From contig NZ_KB889665.1 in assembly GCF_000372745.1 (NCBI RefSeq), forward strand, positions 61,433 through 125,432: a stretch of 64,000 nt of DNA. Direction: 5' to 3'. Shown one piece after another: positions 43,702 through 53,622 of this stretch. Every line of letters starts with the position of its first letter. The stretch's first letter is position 1. This stretch comes from Embleya scabrispora DSM 41855 (lineage in GTDB: Bacteria > Actinomycetota > Actinomycetes > Streptomycetales > Streptomycetaceae). The position numbers and the translations under genes are program-made. The notes below the pieces were generated by a model, which had not been told where the DNA came from, ran no database searches, and saw nothing but the letters and a program-made list of their open reading frames with translations.

Positions 43702-46700
43702 CTAGCCGAGTCGCCCCACCGCGCGGCGCAGGCGCTTGAGGTCGCGCAGGCGGCGTTCGTAGCCGGCGCCGATCACGATCAGGAGCAGGCCCGCCGTGCC
43801 GAGGACGGCCCAGCGCGGCACCGCGTCGTACACCGGCGACAGGTGCGGCAGCAGGTGCACGAGCCCGACTGTGGCCAGCACCGCCGCGCCCAGGAACAGC
43901 GGCGCCTGGAGTCGGAAGCGGGCGCCGACCAGAAGTGTGGCGATCGCCGCCACGCCCAGCAGGCTCGGCCGGATCGGCTCGCCCTGGCTCACCGCGAGCG
44001 GGAGCGAGGGCAGCAGCAACACCGCGATCGGCCCGCCGTACGCGGCCCACGAGTTGGTGTCCGGGTGGGTCCGCCGGCGAAGCAGGCCCTCGGCCAGCAG
44101 GGCGAGGCCGAGCGGGACGGTGTACGCCTCCGGACGCGTGACGTCGAGCAGCGCCAGTCGGACCCAGTAGGCGGCGAACAGCATTGGCATGGCGGCGAGT
44201 CGGGCGGGCGTGCGCAGCGGCCCGGCCGGGGTGGTCGACGCGGCGAGGCCGGCCCCGGCCAGGGCGAGCCAGATCTGCTCGGGAGCCACGGCGGCGGTCG
44301 CGATGCCGGCGGCGAGGACGCATGCCGCGGCGGCGAGCGTGGCCGCCGGGGCGGGGCGGGGGAGCCGGGCGGCGGCGATGTACAGGAGGGCGGCCGTGCC
44401 CACCGCGGCCAGGGCGGTCGCGGTGTCCGCCGCGTCGAGGCGGTGCAGCGTCGCCGGCACCGTCGCGGTGAACAGCACGACGGTGGCGGGCGCCCAGACC
44501 GGGCGGGTCTCGCCGTGCCCGCGAAGCGCGCTGTGCAGCGTGCCTGCGGTGACGGCGGCGAGCGCGACCGGCAGCAGGCCGCCGGACTGCGCGATCGAAA
44601 CGGCCGCCGCGAACACGGCAACGCCTTCGATCATGAGCGCGGCCATCGGCAGATCGTGCAGGTACGTGGCGACCACGAGCAGGATGGCCGCCGCGCACGC
44701 GCCGGCCACCGCTTGGCCGGACACGCCGACGTCGAGCCGGTACAGCGTGGCCGCCGTCGTGGCGTACAGCAGCACGGCGGTCGCGGGTGCCCACCCGGGT
44801 CGCAACGTCGTGCGGCCGAACAGCGCGCCGCACAGGGTGGCCGCCGCCGCGATCGCGAATGCGACGGGCGAGGCTTCCCGGCCGACCACAAGCGTGCCGA
44901 GCAGGGTCGCGGCCCCCGTGCCCTCCAGTGCGACGGCCACGCCGGCCCGGCCGGCGCAGGCGATGGCGAGCGGGAACAGCAGGGCGGCGGCGATCACGGC
45001 GGCGAGCGCGGTGCCGGGCCGATCCGCCCCCATGGCGTGCGTGCCGGCCGCGACGGCGCACACCCACCACAGGGCGGCTGCCCCGGCCCACGCCGGCCGG
45101 ATGCCGGGCAGGTCACGGACGGCGCCGGCCAGGCCCACCAGCAGGGCCGCGGTGAGGCTCACGGCGAGTTGGCCCGGGGCGCGGGACGTGGCGAGGGTGC
45201 CGATCGCCCAGCCGGTGCTGCCGACCAGGGTCAGGGCCCGGGCGACCGGGGCGGTGGGGCGCAGGGTGAGTGCGACCAGGGTGACCAGGGCGAAGAGCAG
45301 GGCCGGGACGAAGCCGACCAGCGCCGACGAGGCACCCGCGTGCGCCACGGTCATCGCCGCGTCGACGCCGGCGAGGGCGAGGGCGAAGGCGGCGGCGAGG
45401 GGACGGATCAGGTGGCGGGCCGGGAGCGGAGTGCCGTGCTCGGATGGGTTGGTCGGGCCGTCGCCGGCGGGGCGGGTCGGCGGCACGGCGTACGGGTCGT
45501 CGGCGTCGTGCGGTGGATGGGCCGAGGTGTCCGGGGCACTCGGGATATCCGGGATGATCGTGCTGATTTCGGGTGGGCTGCTCGGAGTTGTGGTGGCCTG
45601 CCGGGTCGGCGAGGCGGTCGACTCCTCGATCGGTTCGAAGAGGTTGGCGGCGGCTTGTACCGATACGTGATCGCCGGTCGCCGCAGTGCGCTTCGGCGCG
45701 GCTTGCGGGCTCGGCTCGGGCGCGGGCCGTCCCGGCGACAGGACGGCGGTGATCGTGAGGCCGGCGGCGACGACTGCCCAGACCACGATCGAGGTCAGCG
45801 GGTGCGCCGTCGCCCACACAAGGGCCAACCCGCCGTGCGCCAGACCGACCAGGGGCAGCAACGGTCGTACCCGCCAGGCGCAGCCCCAGCCGAGGGCCAC
45901 CACCAGATGCCAGCCGAGCGCAGCCCACAACGGCAGGTCCAGGGCCGGCGGCAGCACCACGAACAACCCCTCGACGGCGACCGCGCCGGTCATCAGGACG
46001 GGCGTATGTCCGGGCCGGCCGCGCAGCAGGGTGACGGCGGTCAGCGCGACGAGCGCCGCCGCGGGCAGCAGGACGAGCGGCGCCGCGCCGAAGTCCCAGC
46101 CGGTGGTCGGCATGATCGCGTTCCGACTGCCGGTGCCGGCCGAGTCCAGGCTCCACGACCGGCGGGGCCAGGACAGCGGACCGGCCAGGGCCACCGCCGG
46201 CGCCGCCACCACCCAGAACGCGGGCGCCACCGTCAGCGGTACGAGCACCGCGAGCGGCCCGGCCCGGAAGTCGCGCGGCACCGCGAACAGCGGAGCCATC
46301 GCGACCAGGACCACGAACAGCAGACCGACGCCCGTCCACGCGAGCGGCGGATCCAACCTGTCGCCCACGGGTCGGGTGGCGAGCAGCAGGGCCGTGGCCG
46401 CGAGCGAGCCGGCCATCGCGCTCGCGGACGCCAGGTGCCGCACCACGGGAGCCCGACGCAGGACGAACGCGATCCCGCCGGCGATCGCGGCGAGCCCCAG
46501 CATGGTGCCTGCCGACGCGCCGCTCGCGCCCTCGGCGAAGGTCAGGGTGACCGCGGTCAGCCAGTAGCAGAGCACGCTGATCTCGGCGACGATCCGCAGG
46601 CCGCGCGCGGCCTCGGCGTAGACCCGGCGCAGCAGCACGACGTCCACGGCCGCCTGCAGGCCGAGCCCGACCGCGAGCGGCAGCAGCGATGCGCTGCCCA

Positions 46701-47502
46701 CGCCGAACCAGGCGATCAGCAGCGGCAGCGGACCCTGGAGCAGCAGCGCCGCCGAGATCCGCAACGCGCGCAGCGGCGCCACCATCGAGCCCAGCGCCGC
46801 GGCGCCGCCGACCGCGAGCAGGGTGCCCGCCGCGACCGGCAGCGCGCTTGCGTTGCGCATGCCGGCCAGGTCGGCGGCCCACGCCGCGTAGCCGTCGAGC
46901 AGACCCATGGCGACCGTCAGCGCGGCCATCGCCTCGGCGGTTGCGGGCAGTTCGCGCCGCTCGGCGAGCGTGGTGCCGGCCGCGGCCAGCACCAGCGCGA
47001 GCGCCATCACCAGGGCCCGGCCGCCGGTGCCGGTGCGATTCCAGGTGACCGCGACGAACACGACCGCGGCCAGCACCACGAGCAGCACACCCGCGCCCAG
47101 CACGATCCGGGCGACTCGGCGGCGCCCGACCTCGGCCATCTCGCGAACACGAGCGGCCGGCGGGCGGGCGGGAGCGGACGGGGTCGGTGACACCGGTGCC
47201 GTCGTCGGTGTCGGTGTCGGGGGTGGTGTCGCGGTCGCCGCCGGCGTCGGGGACGGCGGCGGCGCGGGCGCCAGCGGCGGGCGGGTGAGCGGCTGGCGCG
47301 CCTCGGCACGCATACGCTCGAGCAGGGCCTCGCGGTGGCGCAGAAGCCGAGCCGCCGACACCCCGATCTGCCACAGCTGGTCGGCTTCCGGCCCGACCAG
47401 CCGGAGCGCGCACCCGTGGCAGCGCTCGGTGCGTGGCACGCGGAGTCGCTGCGCACAGCCCGGACACCGCGTGGCATCGTCCAGCAGCCACTCGTTCGAC
47501 AT
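43702..47502 (-). CDS. SCO7613-type giant multi-span membrane protein with zinc ribbon
   Basis: A 1266-residue protein. The N-terminus has two Cys pairs (CPGC and CHGC, about residues 13-32) that would form a small zinc ribbon. A helix, a long Pro/Thr-rich linker and more than 25 hydrophobic helices follow, interrupted near the middle by a polar, Pro/Thr/Ser-rich insert (about 620-710). This layout is that of streptomycete 'SCO7613 C-terminal domain' membrane proteins, whose function is unknown. I chose the ATG with GGGGGAG nine bases upstream. Its length and Ala/Leu-rich composition resemble polymer- or lipid-handling membrane proteins, but no catalytic motif is visible. Confidence 0.85.
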   Translation of the reverse strand: MSNEWLLDDATRCPGCAQRLRVPRTERCHGCALRLVGPEADQLWQIGVSAARLLRHREALLERMRAEARQPLTRPPLAPAPPPSPTPAATATPPPTPTPTTAPVSPTPSAPARPPAARVREMAEVGRRRVARIVLGAGVLLVVLAAVVFVAVTWNRTGTGGRALVMALALVLAAAGTTLAERRELPATAEAMAALTVAMGLLDGYAAWAADLAGMRNASALPVAAGTLLAVGGAAALGSMVAPLRALRISAALLLQGPLPLLIAWFGVGSASLLPLAVGLGLQAAVDVVLLRRVYAEAARGLRIVAEISVLCYWLTAVTLTFAEGASGASAGTMLGLAAIAGGIAFVLRRAPVVRHLASASAMAGSLAATALLLATRPVGDRLDPPLAWTGVGLLFVVLVAMAPLFAVPRDFRAGPLAVLVPLTVAPAFWVVAAPAVALAGPLSWPRRSWSLDSAGTGSRNAIMPTTGWDFGAAPLVLLPAAALVALTAVTLLRGRPGHTPVLMTGAVAVEGLFVVLPPALDLPLWAALGWHLVVALGWGCAWRVRPLLPLVGLAHGGLALVWATAHPLTSIVVWAVVAAGLTITAVLSPGRPAPEPSPQAAPKRTAATGDHVSVQAAANLFEPIEESTASPTRQATTTPSSPPEISTIIPDIPSAPDTSAHPPHDADDPYAVPPTRPAGDGPTNPSEHGTPLPARHLIRPLAAAFALALAGVDAAMTVAHAGASSALVGFVPALLFALVTLVALTLRPTAPVARALTLVGSTGWAIGTLATSRAPGQLAVSLTAALLVGLAGAVRDLPGIRPAWAGAAALWWVCAVAAGTHAMGADRPGTALAAVIAAALLFPLAIACAGRAGVAVALEGTGAATLLGTLVVGREASPVAFAIAAAATLCGALFGRTTLRPGWAPATAVLLYATTAATLYRLDVGVSGQAVAGACAAAILLVVATYLHDLPMAALMIEGVAVFAAAVSIAQSGGLLPVALAAVTAGTLHSALRGHGETRPVWAPATVVLFTATVPATLHRLDAADTATALAAVGTAALLYIAAARLPRPAPAATLAAAACVLAAGIATAAVAPEQIWLALAGAGLAASTTPAGPLRTPARLAAMPMLFAAYWVRLALLDVTRPEAYTVPLGLALLAEGLLRRRTHPDTNSWAAYGGPIAVLLLPSLPLAVSQGEPIRPSLLGVAAIATLLVGARFRLQAPLFLGAAVLATVGLVHLLPHLSPVYDAVPRWAVLGTAGLLLIVIGAGYERRLRDLKRLRRAVGRLG

Positions 47503-47753
47503 CGACGTCATCTCCCCCGATGGACTCCCGACTCCCGATGCTGGCAGCGCGGGCCAAAGGGGACATCCGTACTCGTACTCAGATCCCGGCCGCCCGCGAT
47601 GACGCCCCCGACCGGACCGCCCACGACGAAGGCCGGCGCCGACCCCGGCGACGGCGGCCCGGGCGACACGAGATCGGGCCGCGAAACGTGGTGTCGTAGG
47701 CTCGCCGTGCCGGTCGGAACACGGGCCGGTCGCGACGAGGACCAGGAGCAGCG

Positions 47754-48962
47754 ATGAGTACCGGATCCCGACCCCGTGTCGTGCTCGGCGTCGCCGGCGG
47801 CATCGCCGCGTACAAGGCGTGCGAACTGTTGCGCAGGTTGACCGAGTCCGGGCACGAGGTCCGGGTCGTGCCGACCGCCTCCGCGCTCAACTTCGTCGGC
47901 GCGGCCACGTGGTCGGCACTGTCCGGGCAGCCGGTGGCCACCGGGGTGTGGGACGCGGTGCACGAGGTTCCGCACGTACGGATCGGCCAGAACGCGGACG
48001 TCGTCGTGGTCGCCCCGGCGACCGCCGACATGCTCGCCAAGGCCGCACACGGCCTCGCCGACGACCTGCTCACCAACACGCTGCTCACCGCGCGATGTCC
48101 GGTGATCTTCGCCCCGGCGATGCACACCGAGATGTGGGAGCACCCGGCCACGGTGGAGAACGTCGCGACGCTGCGCCGGCGCGGTGCGATCGTGATCGAG
48201 CCGGCGGTGGGTCGGCTGACCGGCAAGGACACCGGCAAGGGGCGGCTGCCCGATCCGGAGCAGATCTTCCAGGTGGTCCGACGCACCCTCGTGCGCGGGT
48301 CGAGCGTGCCCGACCTGGCCGGCCGGCACGTGGTGGTCACCGCCGGCGGCACCCGCGAGCCGCTGGACCCGGTCCGCTTCCTCGGCAACCGCTCGTCCGG
48401 CAAGCAGGGCTACGCGCTCGCCCGCACCGCGATCGCGCGCGGCGCGCGAGTCACCCTGATCGAGGCCAACACCGGCCTGCCGGACCCGGCCGGGGCCGAC
48501 GTGGTGCACGTGGGCACCGCACTCGACCTGCGCGATGCGGTGGTCGAGGCGGCGGAGGACGCGGACTGCGTGGTGATGGCCGCGGCCGTCGCGGACTTTC
48601 GCCCGGCGACCCGGGTCGACGGCAAGATCAAGAAGACCGACGCCGAGCCGGAGCCGATCGCGCTGGTCAAGAACCCGGACATCCTCGCCGAACTCGCCCG
48701 CGACCGACTGCGGCCCGGTCAGGTCGTGGTCGGCTTCGCCGCGGAGACCGACGACGTACTCGCGAACGGCCGCGCGAAGCTCGCCCGCAAGGGCTGCGAT
48801 CTGCTCGTGGTCAACCGGGTGGGCGAGGAACTGACCTTCGGCACCGACGTGAACGAGGCGATCGTGCTGGCCGCCGACGGGAGTGAAACGCCGGTTCCGC
48901 ATGGTCCGAAAGAGGACCTGGCGGACGTGGTGTGGGACCTCGTCGTGCCCCGTTTCGCCTAG
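47754..48962 (+). CDS. coaBC: Bifunctional phosphopantothenoylcysteine decarboxylase / synthetase
   Basis: Two successive steps of coenzyme A synthesis in one 402-residue protein. The N-terminal flavin-binding CoaC part has [20 protein letters not shown], the His in [25 protein letters not shown], and APAMHTEMW. The CoaB part from about residue 185 has [37 protein letters not shown] and KIKKTD, the last carrying the essential Lys. AGGAG lies five bases before the ATG. Confidence 0.97.
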   Translation: MSTGSRPRVVLGVAGGIAAYKACELLRRLTESGHEVRVVPTASALNFVGAATWSALSGQPVATGVWDAVHEVPHVRIGQNADVVVVAPATADMLAKAAHGLADDLLTNTLLTARCPVIFAPAMHTEMWEHPATVENVATLRRRGAIVIEPAVGRLTGKDTGKGRLPDPEQIFQVVRRTLVRGSSVPDLAGRHVVVTAGGTREPLDPVRFLGNRSSGKQGYALARTAIARGARVTLIEANTGLPDPAGADVVHVGTALDLRDAVVEAAEDADCVVMAAAVADFRPATRVDGKIKKTDAEPEPIALVKNPDILAELARDRLRPGQVVVGFAAETDDVLANGRAKLARKGCDLLVVNRVGEELTFGTDVNEAIVLAADGSETPVPHGPKEDLADVVWDLVVPRFA

Positions 48963-49113
48963 TTCCGCTGTCCCGTTTCGGCGGGTTCGTCGGTCGATTC
49001 GAACGCGCGATCGCGCCGGGTTCACACAAAGTGAGCAACGCCACGCCGTCCATGTCCTGGGACACCCCGTCCCCCGGCGGGGGTCTGGGGGATAAACTCG
49101 GGCCCAGTATTGG

Positions 49114-49155
49114 ATGGACCCGCCCGTCCCGACCTGTCCGGACGGGCGGGTCCAT
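49114..49155 (+). terminator. Hairpin in the coaBC-metK gap, terminator or metK attenuator
   Basis: A 16-bp perfect stem (left arm ATGGACCCGCCCGTCC) with a ten-base loop ends only 37 bases before the metK GTG. It could end coaBC transcripts or, if metK is transcribed from further upstream, act as an attenuator. It has no similarity to known SAM riboswitch cores. Confidence 0.6.
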
Positions 49156-49192
49156 CTGCCAGCCAGCAGCCGCTGCAACCCCAGGGAGCGAT

Positions 49193-50386
49193 GTGTCCCG
49201 CCGTCTGTTCACCTCTGAGTCCGTGACCGAAGGTCACCCGGACAAGATCGCCGACCAGATCAGCGATTCCATCCTGGATGCGCTCCTCAAGGAAGACCCC
49301 AAGAGTCGGGTCGCCGTCGAGACGCTGATCACCACCGGCCAGGTGCATGTGGCCGGCGAGGTCACGACGCAGGGCTATGCCGACATCCCCACGATCGTGC
49401 GCGAGCGCGTCCTGGAGATCGGCTACGACAGCTCGAAGAAGGGCTTCGACGGCGCCTCGTGTGGCGTCTCGGTGTCCATCGGCGCACAGTCGGCCGACAT
49501 CGCCCAGGGCGTCGACACGGCGTACGAGAACCGGGTCGACGGCGACGAGGACGAGCTGGACCGCCAGGGTGCGGGCGACCAGGGCCTGATGTTCGGCTAC
49601 GCGTGCGACGACACGCCCGAGCTGATGCCGCTGCCGATCACGCTCGCCCACCGGCTGGCCAAGCGCCTGGCCGACGTGCGCAAGAACGGGACCATCCCCT
49701 ACCTGCGTCCGGACGGAAAGACCCAGGTCACCATCGAGTACGACGGCGACCGCCCGGTCCGCCTCGACACCGTCGTGGTCTCGTCGCAGCACGCGGCCGA
49801 CATCGACCTGGACTCGCTGCTCGCGCCGGACATCCGCGAGTACGTGGTGGAGCCGGAGCTGGGCGGCCTGGGCATCGAGACCGAGGGCTACCGCCTCCTG
49901 GTCAACCCGACCGGCCGGTTCGAGATCGGCGGCCCGATGGGCGACGCCGGCTTGACCGGTCGCAAGATCATCATCGACACGTACGGCGGCATGGCCCGGC
50001 ACGGTGGCGGCGCGTTCTCGGGCAAGGACCCGTCGAAGGTGGACCGCTCCGCCGCGTACGCGATGCGCTGGGTGGCCAAGAACGTGGTGGCCGCCGGGCT
50101 CGCCCGTCGCTGCGAGGTGCAGGTCGCGTACGCGATCGGCAAGGCCGCGCCGGTCGGCCTGTTCGTGGAGACCTTCGGCACCGAGTCGGTGCCGGTGGAG
50201 ACCATCCAGACCGCCGTGGGCACCGTGTTCGACCTGCGCCCGGCCGCGATCATCCGGGACCTGGACCTGCTCCGCCCGATCTACGCGCAGACCGCCGCGT
50301 ACGGCCACTTCGGCCGGGACCTGCCGGACTTCACGTGGGAGCGGACCGACCGTGTGGACGCGCTCAAGGCCGCCGCGGGGGCCTGA
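49193..50386 (+). CDS. metK: S-adenosylmethionine synthetase
   Basis: Makes S-adenosylmethionine from ATP and methionine; 397 residues. Signatures are [68 protein letters not shown], the phosphate loop [19 protein letters not shown] and the C-terminal [18 protein letters not shown]. The GTG has GGGAG close upstream. A superb hairpin terminator follows the gene. In Streptomyces priA follows; it is missing here. Confidence 0.98.
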   Translation: MSRRLFTSESVTEGHPDKIADQISDSILDALLKEDPKSRVAVETLITTGQVHVAGEVTTQGYADIPTIVRERVLEIGYDSSKKGFDGASCGVSVSIGAQSADIAQGVDTAYENRVDGDEDELDRQGAGDQGLMFGYACDDTPELMPLPITLAHRLAKRLADVRKNGTIPYLRPDGKTQVTIEYDGDRPVRLDTVVVSSQHAADIDLDSLLAPDIREYVVEPELGGLGIETEGYRLLVNPTGRFEIGGPMGDAGLTGRKIIIDTYGGMARHGGGAFSGKDPSKVDRSAAYAMRWVAKNVVAAGLARRCEVQVAYAIGKAAPVGLFVETFGTESVPVETIQTAVGTVFDLRPAAIIRDLDLLRPIYAQTAAYGHFGRDLPDFTWERTDRVDALKAAAGA

Positions 50387-50410
50387 GCCGCCGGCTTCAC
50401 CCTGTGTTTC

Positions 50411-50466
50411 GCCGCCGGCCGCGGCGCGGACCCTTCGGGGTCCGCGCCGCGGCCGGCGGCGTTTTT
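50411..50466 (+). terminator. metK rho-independent terminator
   Basis: A perfect 23-bp stem closes on a TTCG tetraloop and is followed directly by GTTTTT. This is the most canonical terminator in the window. Confidence 0.97.
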
Positions 50467-50523
50467 CGGTTCGGCGGCCACGAGTCGGTGTCGGGACGTC
50501 GGGCCGGCACCGGGACCTCGAGC

Positions 50524-50754
50524 TCAGGCGGCCTGGGCGGCCATGCGCAGGCGGGTCACCAGGTCGGCGCGGTCGCCGCCGGCGGTCATCGCCGGGTGTG
50601 CGTGCAGCGCCTCGACGGCGTCGCGGGCCCGGGCCCACAGCCGGGCATGTTCCTCTTCGGTCAGCTGCCCCGCGTGCCGGGCGATGGCCTCGTAGGCGGC
50701 GTCTCGGGCCCGCTGCAATTCGATCAGGTCCGCCGGGATGGGCTGTTCGGACAT
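50524..50754 (-). CDS. Small conserved-looking hypothetical protein
   Basis: A 77-residue polar, helical protein (MSEQPIPADLIELQRARDAAYEAIARHAGQL ...). No domain recognised. The ATG has only a weak site; a GTG 24 bases upstream is possible. It lies downstream of the Ntn hydrolase gene and in the same direction, so the two could share a transcript. Confidence 0.6.
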   Translation of the reverse strand: MSEQPIPADLIELQRARDAAYEAIARHAGQLTEEEHARLWARARDAVEALHAHPAMTAGGDRADLVTRLRMAAQAA

Positions 50755-50829
50755 ACCCGAGAGCTTACGAGAGTCCACGTAAACACAGGGTTAGCTCCGG
50801 ATTGCGGCGCACCCGACGAAGGGTCCCAT

Positions 50830-51357
50830 TCAGATGGCTTCGTGATCACGGCCCGGCGACGGCTGCGGATGGCGCGGTATGCGGTACTCGGTCACCGGCG
50901 GCATGCAGAAGATGGTCAGGTCGCACGCGACGCCGACCGCCTGGGTGGGGGTGTGGCCCAGGTGCAGGGCGGCCCGCGCGTACTCCCAGCCGGAGCCGAT
51001 CGCACCATAGTCGTAGTAGAAGACGTCGAAGTCGTTGCTCGTCTCGAACAGCTTGCCGTCGAAAGCGAACATGAATTCCGACTTCGGCTCGAAGCTGGAC
51101 AGCTTGCGCTTGCCCCATTCGACGAACTCGGCGTAGAACTCCAGGACGTCGCGCTCCTCGGCGGACGCGGGTGTGTGCGTGTCCAGGAACAGGCGCATCA
51201 GGTTGATGTCGCGCAGCAGTCCGGCACCGCCGAAGATCAGGCTCTCGCCGATCTTGTACAGCTTGGTGCCCTCGGTCTTCGCCTGACCCCAGGTCACCTG
51301 GGAATCGGCGGCGATCACGATCGACTCGTCGATGATCTTTCCGGCTACGACACTCAT
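50830..51357 (-). CDS. HslV/proteasome-like Ntn hydrolase with N-terminal Ser
   Basis: A 175-residue protein with a single Ntn-hydrolase fold. MSVVAGKIIDESIVIAADSQVTWG aligns with the start of HslV; after Met removal the first residue is Ser, and the Asp in AADSQVT falls at position 17, as in HslV. A Lys follows near 31-34 (GTKLYKI), and MFAFDGKLFETSN and AIGSGWEYARAALHLGHTPTQAV match later HslV blocks. The active-site Thr1 of HslV is therefore Ser1. No HslU-type unfoldase is encoded nearby. Function unknown. GGGGGG precedes the ATG by five bases. The C-terminus has a Pro/His-rich tail. Confidence 0.75.
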   Translation of the reverse strand: MSVVAGKIIDESIVIAADSQVTWGQAKTEGTKLYKIGESLIFGGAGLLRDINLMRLFLDTHTPASAEERDVLEFYAEFVEWGKRKLSSFEPKSEFMFAFDGKLFETSNDFDVFYYDYGAIGSGWEYARAALHLGHTPTQAVGVACDLTIFCMPPVTEYRIPRHPQPSPGRDHEAI

Positions 51358-51472
51358 CAACGCCCCCCGTGGGTACGGCAGATGCGGATTCGGACGTGCC
51401 GGTTCAGGATCGCAGAGGGGTGGGCACCGGCGCAGGTGTTCGGGTGGTGTGGGTGGGGTGGCATCCGGTGGC

Positions 51473-51550
51473 TTCTCGTCGTTCTTCGGTGGTCTCCGTG
51501 GTCTCCGTTGCCTCTGTGGTCTTCGGGGTTTCGGTGGTTTCCGCGGCCCG
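51473..51550. repeat. Low-complexity GGTCTCCGT/GGTTTC-like repeat
   Basis: Imperfect short repeats of the type ggt-ctc-cgt, strongly G/T-biased on the plus strand, lie between the Ntn hydrolase and the nitroreductase genes. The surrounding gap (51358-51621) has no credible gene. Such tracts are prone to slippage; no function suggested. Confidence 0.5.
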
Positions 51551-51621
51551 GGGGCGCGGTGGTCCTCGGTGCCGGACGGGCGCCGTGCGGTGGGCCCGTC
51601 CGGCGGTGGCGTTCGTGGTGG

Positions 51622-52284
51622 TCAGAGCCGGACGACGACCTGCTCCAGGGGCTTGCGCCGGATGTCGGGGACGCGCGCGTCCTCGGCGGGGTAGCCGACC
51701 GGGATGACGTAGGCGGCGCGCTCTTCCTGCGGGCGGTCGCACACCTCGTTGAGGAAGCGCATCGGACTCGGCGTGTGGGTCAGTGTGGCCAGGCCGGCCT
51801 GGTGCAGCGACGCGAGCAGGAGACCGACCGCGATGCCGACCGACTCCTTGGTGTAGTACGGCCGGGGCGAGTCCGGGCCCTTGTGTACCTCGAACACGAC
51901 GATCACGACCGGCGCCTCCTCCAGGAAGGGCTTGCGCCAGTCCGTACCGATCGGCGCCAGGGCTTCGAGCCATTCGGTGGACGCGCGGTGCTCGTAGAAC
52001 TCGCGCTCCTCCTTTTCGGCCGCCTCGCGCAGGTGGCGCTTGCGCTCGGGGTCGGTGAGCACGACGAAGCGCCAGGGCTGCACGTTGGCGCCACTGGGCG
52101 CGGTGCCGGCGGTACGGATCGCCCAGTCGACCACGTTGTCGGGGATCGGCCGGGAGGAGAAGTCGCGGACGGTGCGGCGTTGGGCCATCACGTCGTGGAA
52201 GGCTCGGCTGCGGGCTTCCGCCTCGTGGGCGGGGACGCCTCGGTGCCGGTGCGGAACCGTGGGGTATGTGGGTTCGTCGACCAT
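51622..52284 (-). CDS. Nitroreductase family protein, iodotyrosine-deiodinase-like
   Basis: FMN-dependent oxidoreductase of 220 residues. The blocks [82 protein letters not shown] and [18 protein letters not shown] match the iodotyrosine deiodinase branch, which removes halogens from tyrosines in animals and some bacteria. The lid Glu-Tyr region EREFYEHR is present. The substrate here is unknown. ATG start with a weak site. Confidence 0.9.
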   Translation of the reverse strand: MVDEPTYPTVPHRHRGVPAHEAEARSRAFHDVMAQRRTVRDFSSRPIPDNVVDWAIRTAGTAPSGANVQPWRFVVLTDPERKRHLREAAEKEEREFYEHRASTEWLEALAPIGTDWRKPFLEEAPVVIVVFEVHKGPDSPRPYYTKESVGIAVGLLLASLHQAGLATLTHTPSPMRFLNEVCDRPQEERAAYVIPVGYPAEDARVPDIRRKPLEQVVVRL

Positions 52285-52380
52285 GGCGGACAGCACAGCA
52301 CGGCGCGGGGGTGCGGTGGAAGGTCCCGCCTCGCTCGGCTTCGTGGTCCGGTGACCGGGGGTGGCGCGGAGCGGGCTCGG

Positions 52381-52665
52381 TCAGCGGTTGAGCAGGGTCT
52401 GCTCCGCGTCGGTGCGTTGCGGTTCGCTGATCGAGAGCGTCGGGGCGGGGACGTCGACCCGGGTGACCCGGAACTGCCGGCCGGTGCTCGGTACGGTCAC
52501 CACGGACCCGGCCCAGGCCTCGGTCGCCCGTCGGGCCAGATCGGCTTCGGCGACGCCGGCGCGGGCCAGATCGGCGCGCAGCGCTCGGGCCGCCGATTCC
52601 CGGGTGCCGGTGTGCAGGGTCTGCCACTCGTCGTGGCCGGTCTCGCGTGTTTGCGCCTCGTGCAT
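52381..52665 (-). CDS. Hypothetical protein (94 residues)
   Basis: A small soluble protein with helices (RESAARALRADLARAGVAEADLARRATEAWAGS) and a beta-like end (VVTVPSTGRQFRVTRVDV). GGAG lies eight bases before the ATG. Not recognised. It follows the lipoprotein gene in the same direction with a gap of about 135 bases. Confidence 0.6.
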   Translation of the reverse strand: MHEAQTRETGHDEWQTLHTGTRESAARALRADLARAGVAEADLARRATEAWAGSVVTVPSTGRQFRVTRVDVPAPTLSISEPQRTDAEQTLLNR

Positions 52666-52800
52666 TCCGTCCGCTCCCTCCCCGGCCCGTAGGACCGGGT
52701 CTTCCGTCCCTGGCCCCCTGGACCACCCTGCGCCGGCGATCAAAGATCGTCCAAATCCGTCAGGAAAAATCAGCCTCAGGCATGAGACGGGTGGAGGTGT

Positions 52801-53481
52801 CTACACCGATGGAACGAGCGGTTTCGCGGGCCGTGAGCCCAGCGGCGGGGGTCGCGTCTCCAACCGGTCGGATGAGCCGCGGGTGGGATCGGCCGAGTGC
52901 TCGACTCGGCAGTCGGCACCCACCGGGACGTGCACTTTCGTCTGCGACCCACGCGAGCGCACGACCAGGGTGACGCAGCCGGGGCGGTCCACGTAGTAGC
53001 CGCCGGAGAAGGTCACCCAGGAGGTCTCGGCGGAGCCGGTGGTGCAGCCCGGTACGCGGACGGCGCCCGCGGAGGGGTGACCGTTGCCCCACCCGATGGA
53101 CGTGCCGTTGCCGGGGGCCGGCACCACCTCGATGTCGACCACCGCGCCGTCGCGCACCATCAGGCCGGACTTGGCGAACAGGGGGTGCGGGTATTCGGCG
53201 CCGCCGGCCCTGGCGGCCTGGAGCCTGCGACCGGTCTCCAGTGCGACGTCGCCGAGGAACACGGTGGTCGAGCTCGTGGGCGCGGGTTGCTCGCCGATCG
53301 CGTGCAGGCAGTCCACGGTCAGGGCGGGCTCGGGGCGGATGTCGGCGATCTCGGTCGGTTCGGTGGTGCGGCTGCCCCGGCCCATGCCTGGTTCGTCGCT
53401 GCCGTCGCCGTCCGCGCTGCACGCGGCGGCGGTGAGCAGTAGGCAGGTCAGGGCGGCGGCGCGTACGCGTTTTTCCGGCAC
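52801..53481 (-). CDS. Putative secreted lipoprotein
   Basis: A 226-residue protein with a basic N-terminus, a hydrophobic segment and a lipobox-like LLLTAAAC (Cys21), followed by a flexible Gly/Ser/Asp linker. The mature part has several Cys (DCLHAIG, VPGCTTG, RPGCVTL, ADCRVE) that could form disulfides, and a Pro-rich C-terminus. No family recognised. The start is a GTG without a clear site. Confidence 0.7.
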   Translation of the reverse strand: MPEKRVRAAALTCLLLTAAACSADGDGSDEPGMGRGSRTTEPTEIADIRPEPALTVDCLHAIGEQPAPTSSTTVFLGDVALETGRRLQAARAGGAEYPHPLFAKSGLMVRDGAVVDIEVVPAPGNGTSIGWGNGHPSAGAVRVPGCTTGSAETSWVTFSGGYYVDRPGCVTLVVRSRGSQTKVHVPVGADCRVEHSADPTRGSSDRLETRPPPLGSRPAKPLVPSV

Positions 53482-53622
53482 CCGGACATGCTGTCAGGCG
53501 GGGGACGTGGCCGGGCGGCGCCGAATGAACCGGCCGGTGATGGGCAGAGTCACTCGGGTCGCGGGGGACAGGGTCGAGTCCTGGACACACGGCACGAGCA
53601 CTACGGCGGAAGGCGGCAGGCG

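Noticed and set aside
43450..47190. A 1246-codon frame opposite the giant membrane protein
   Set aside because: Gln/Arg/Gly-rich composition is typical of a shadow; the minus-strand product has coherent membrane helices.
48963..49192. SAM riboswitch before metK
   Set aside because: Only simple GC hairpins are visible; no recognisable conserved SAM-binding core or pseudoknot pattern.
49459..52692. A 1077-codon plus-strand frame running from metK across four other genes
   Set aside because: It overlaps metK in another frame and crosses a canonical terminator.
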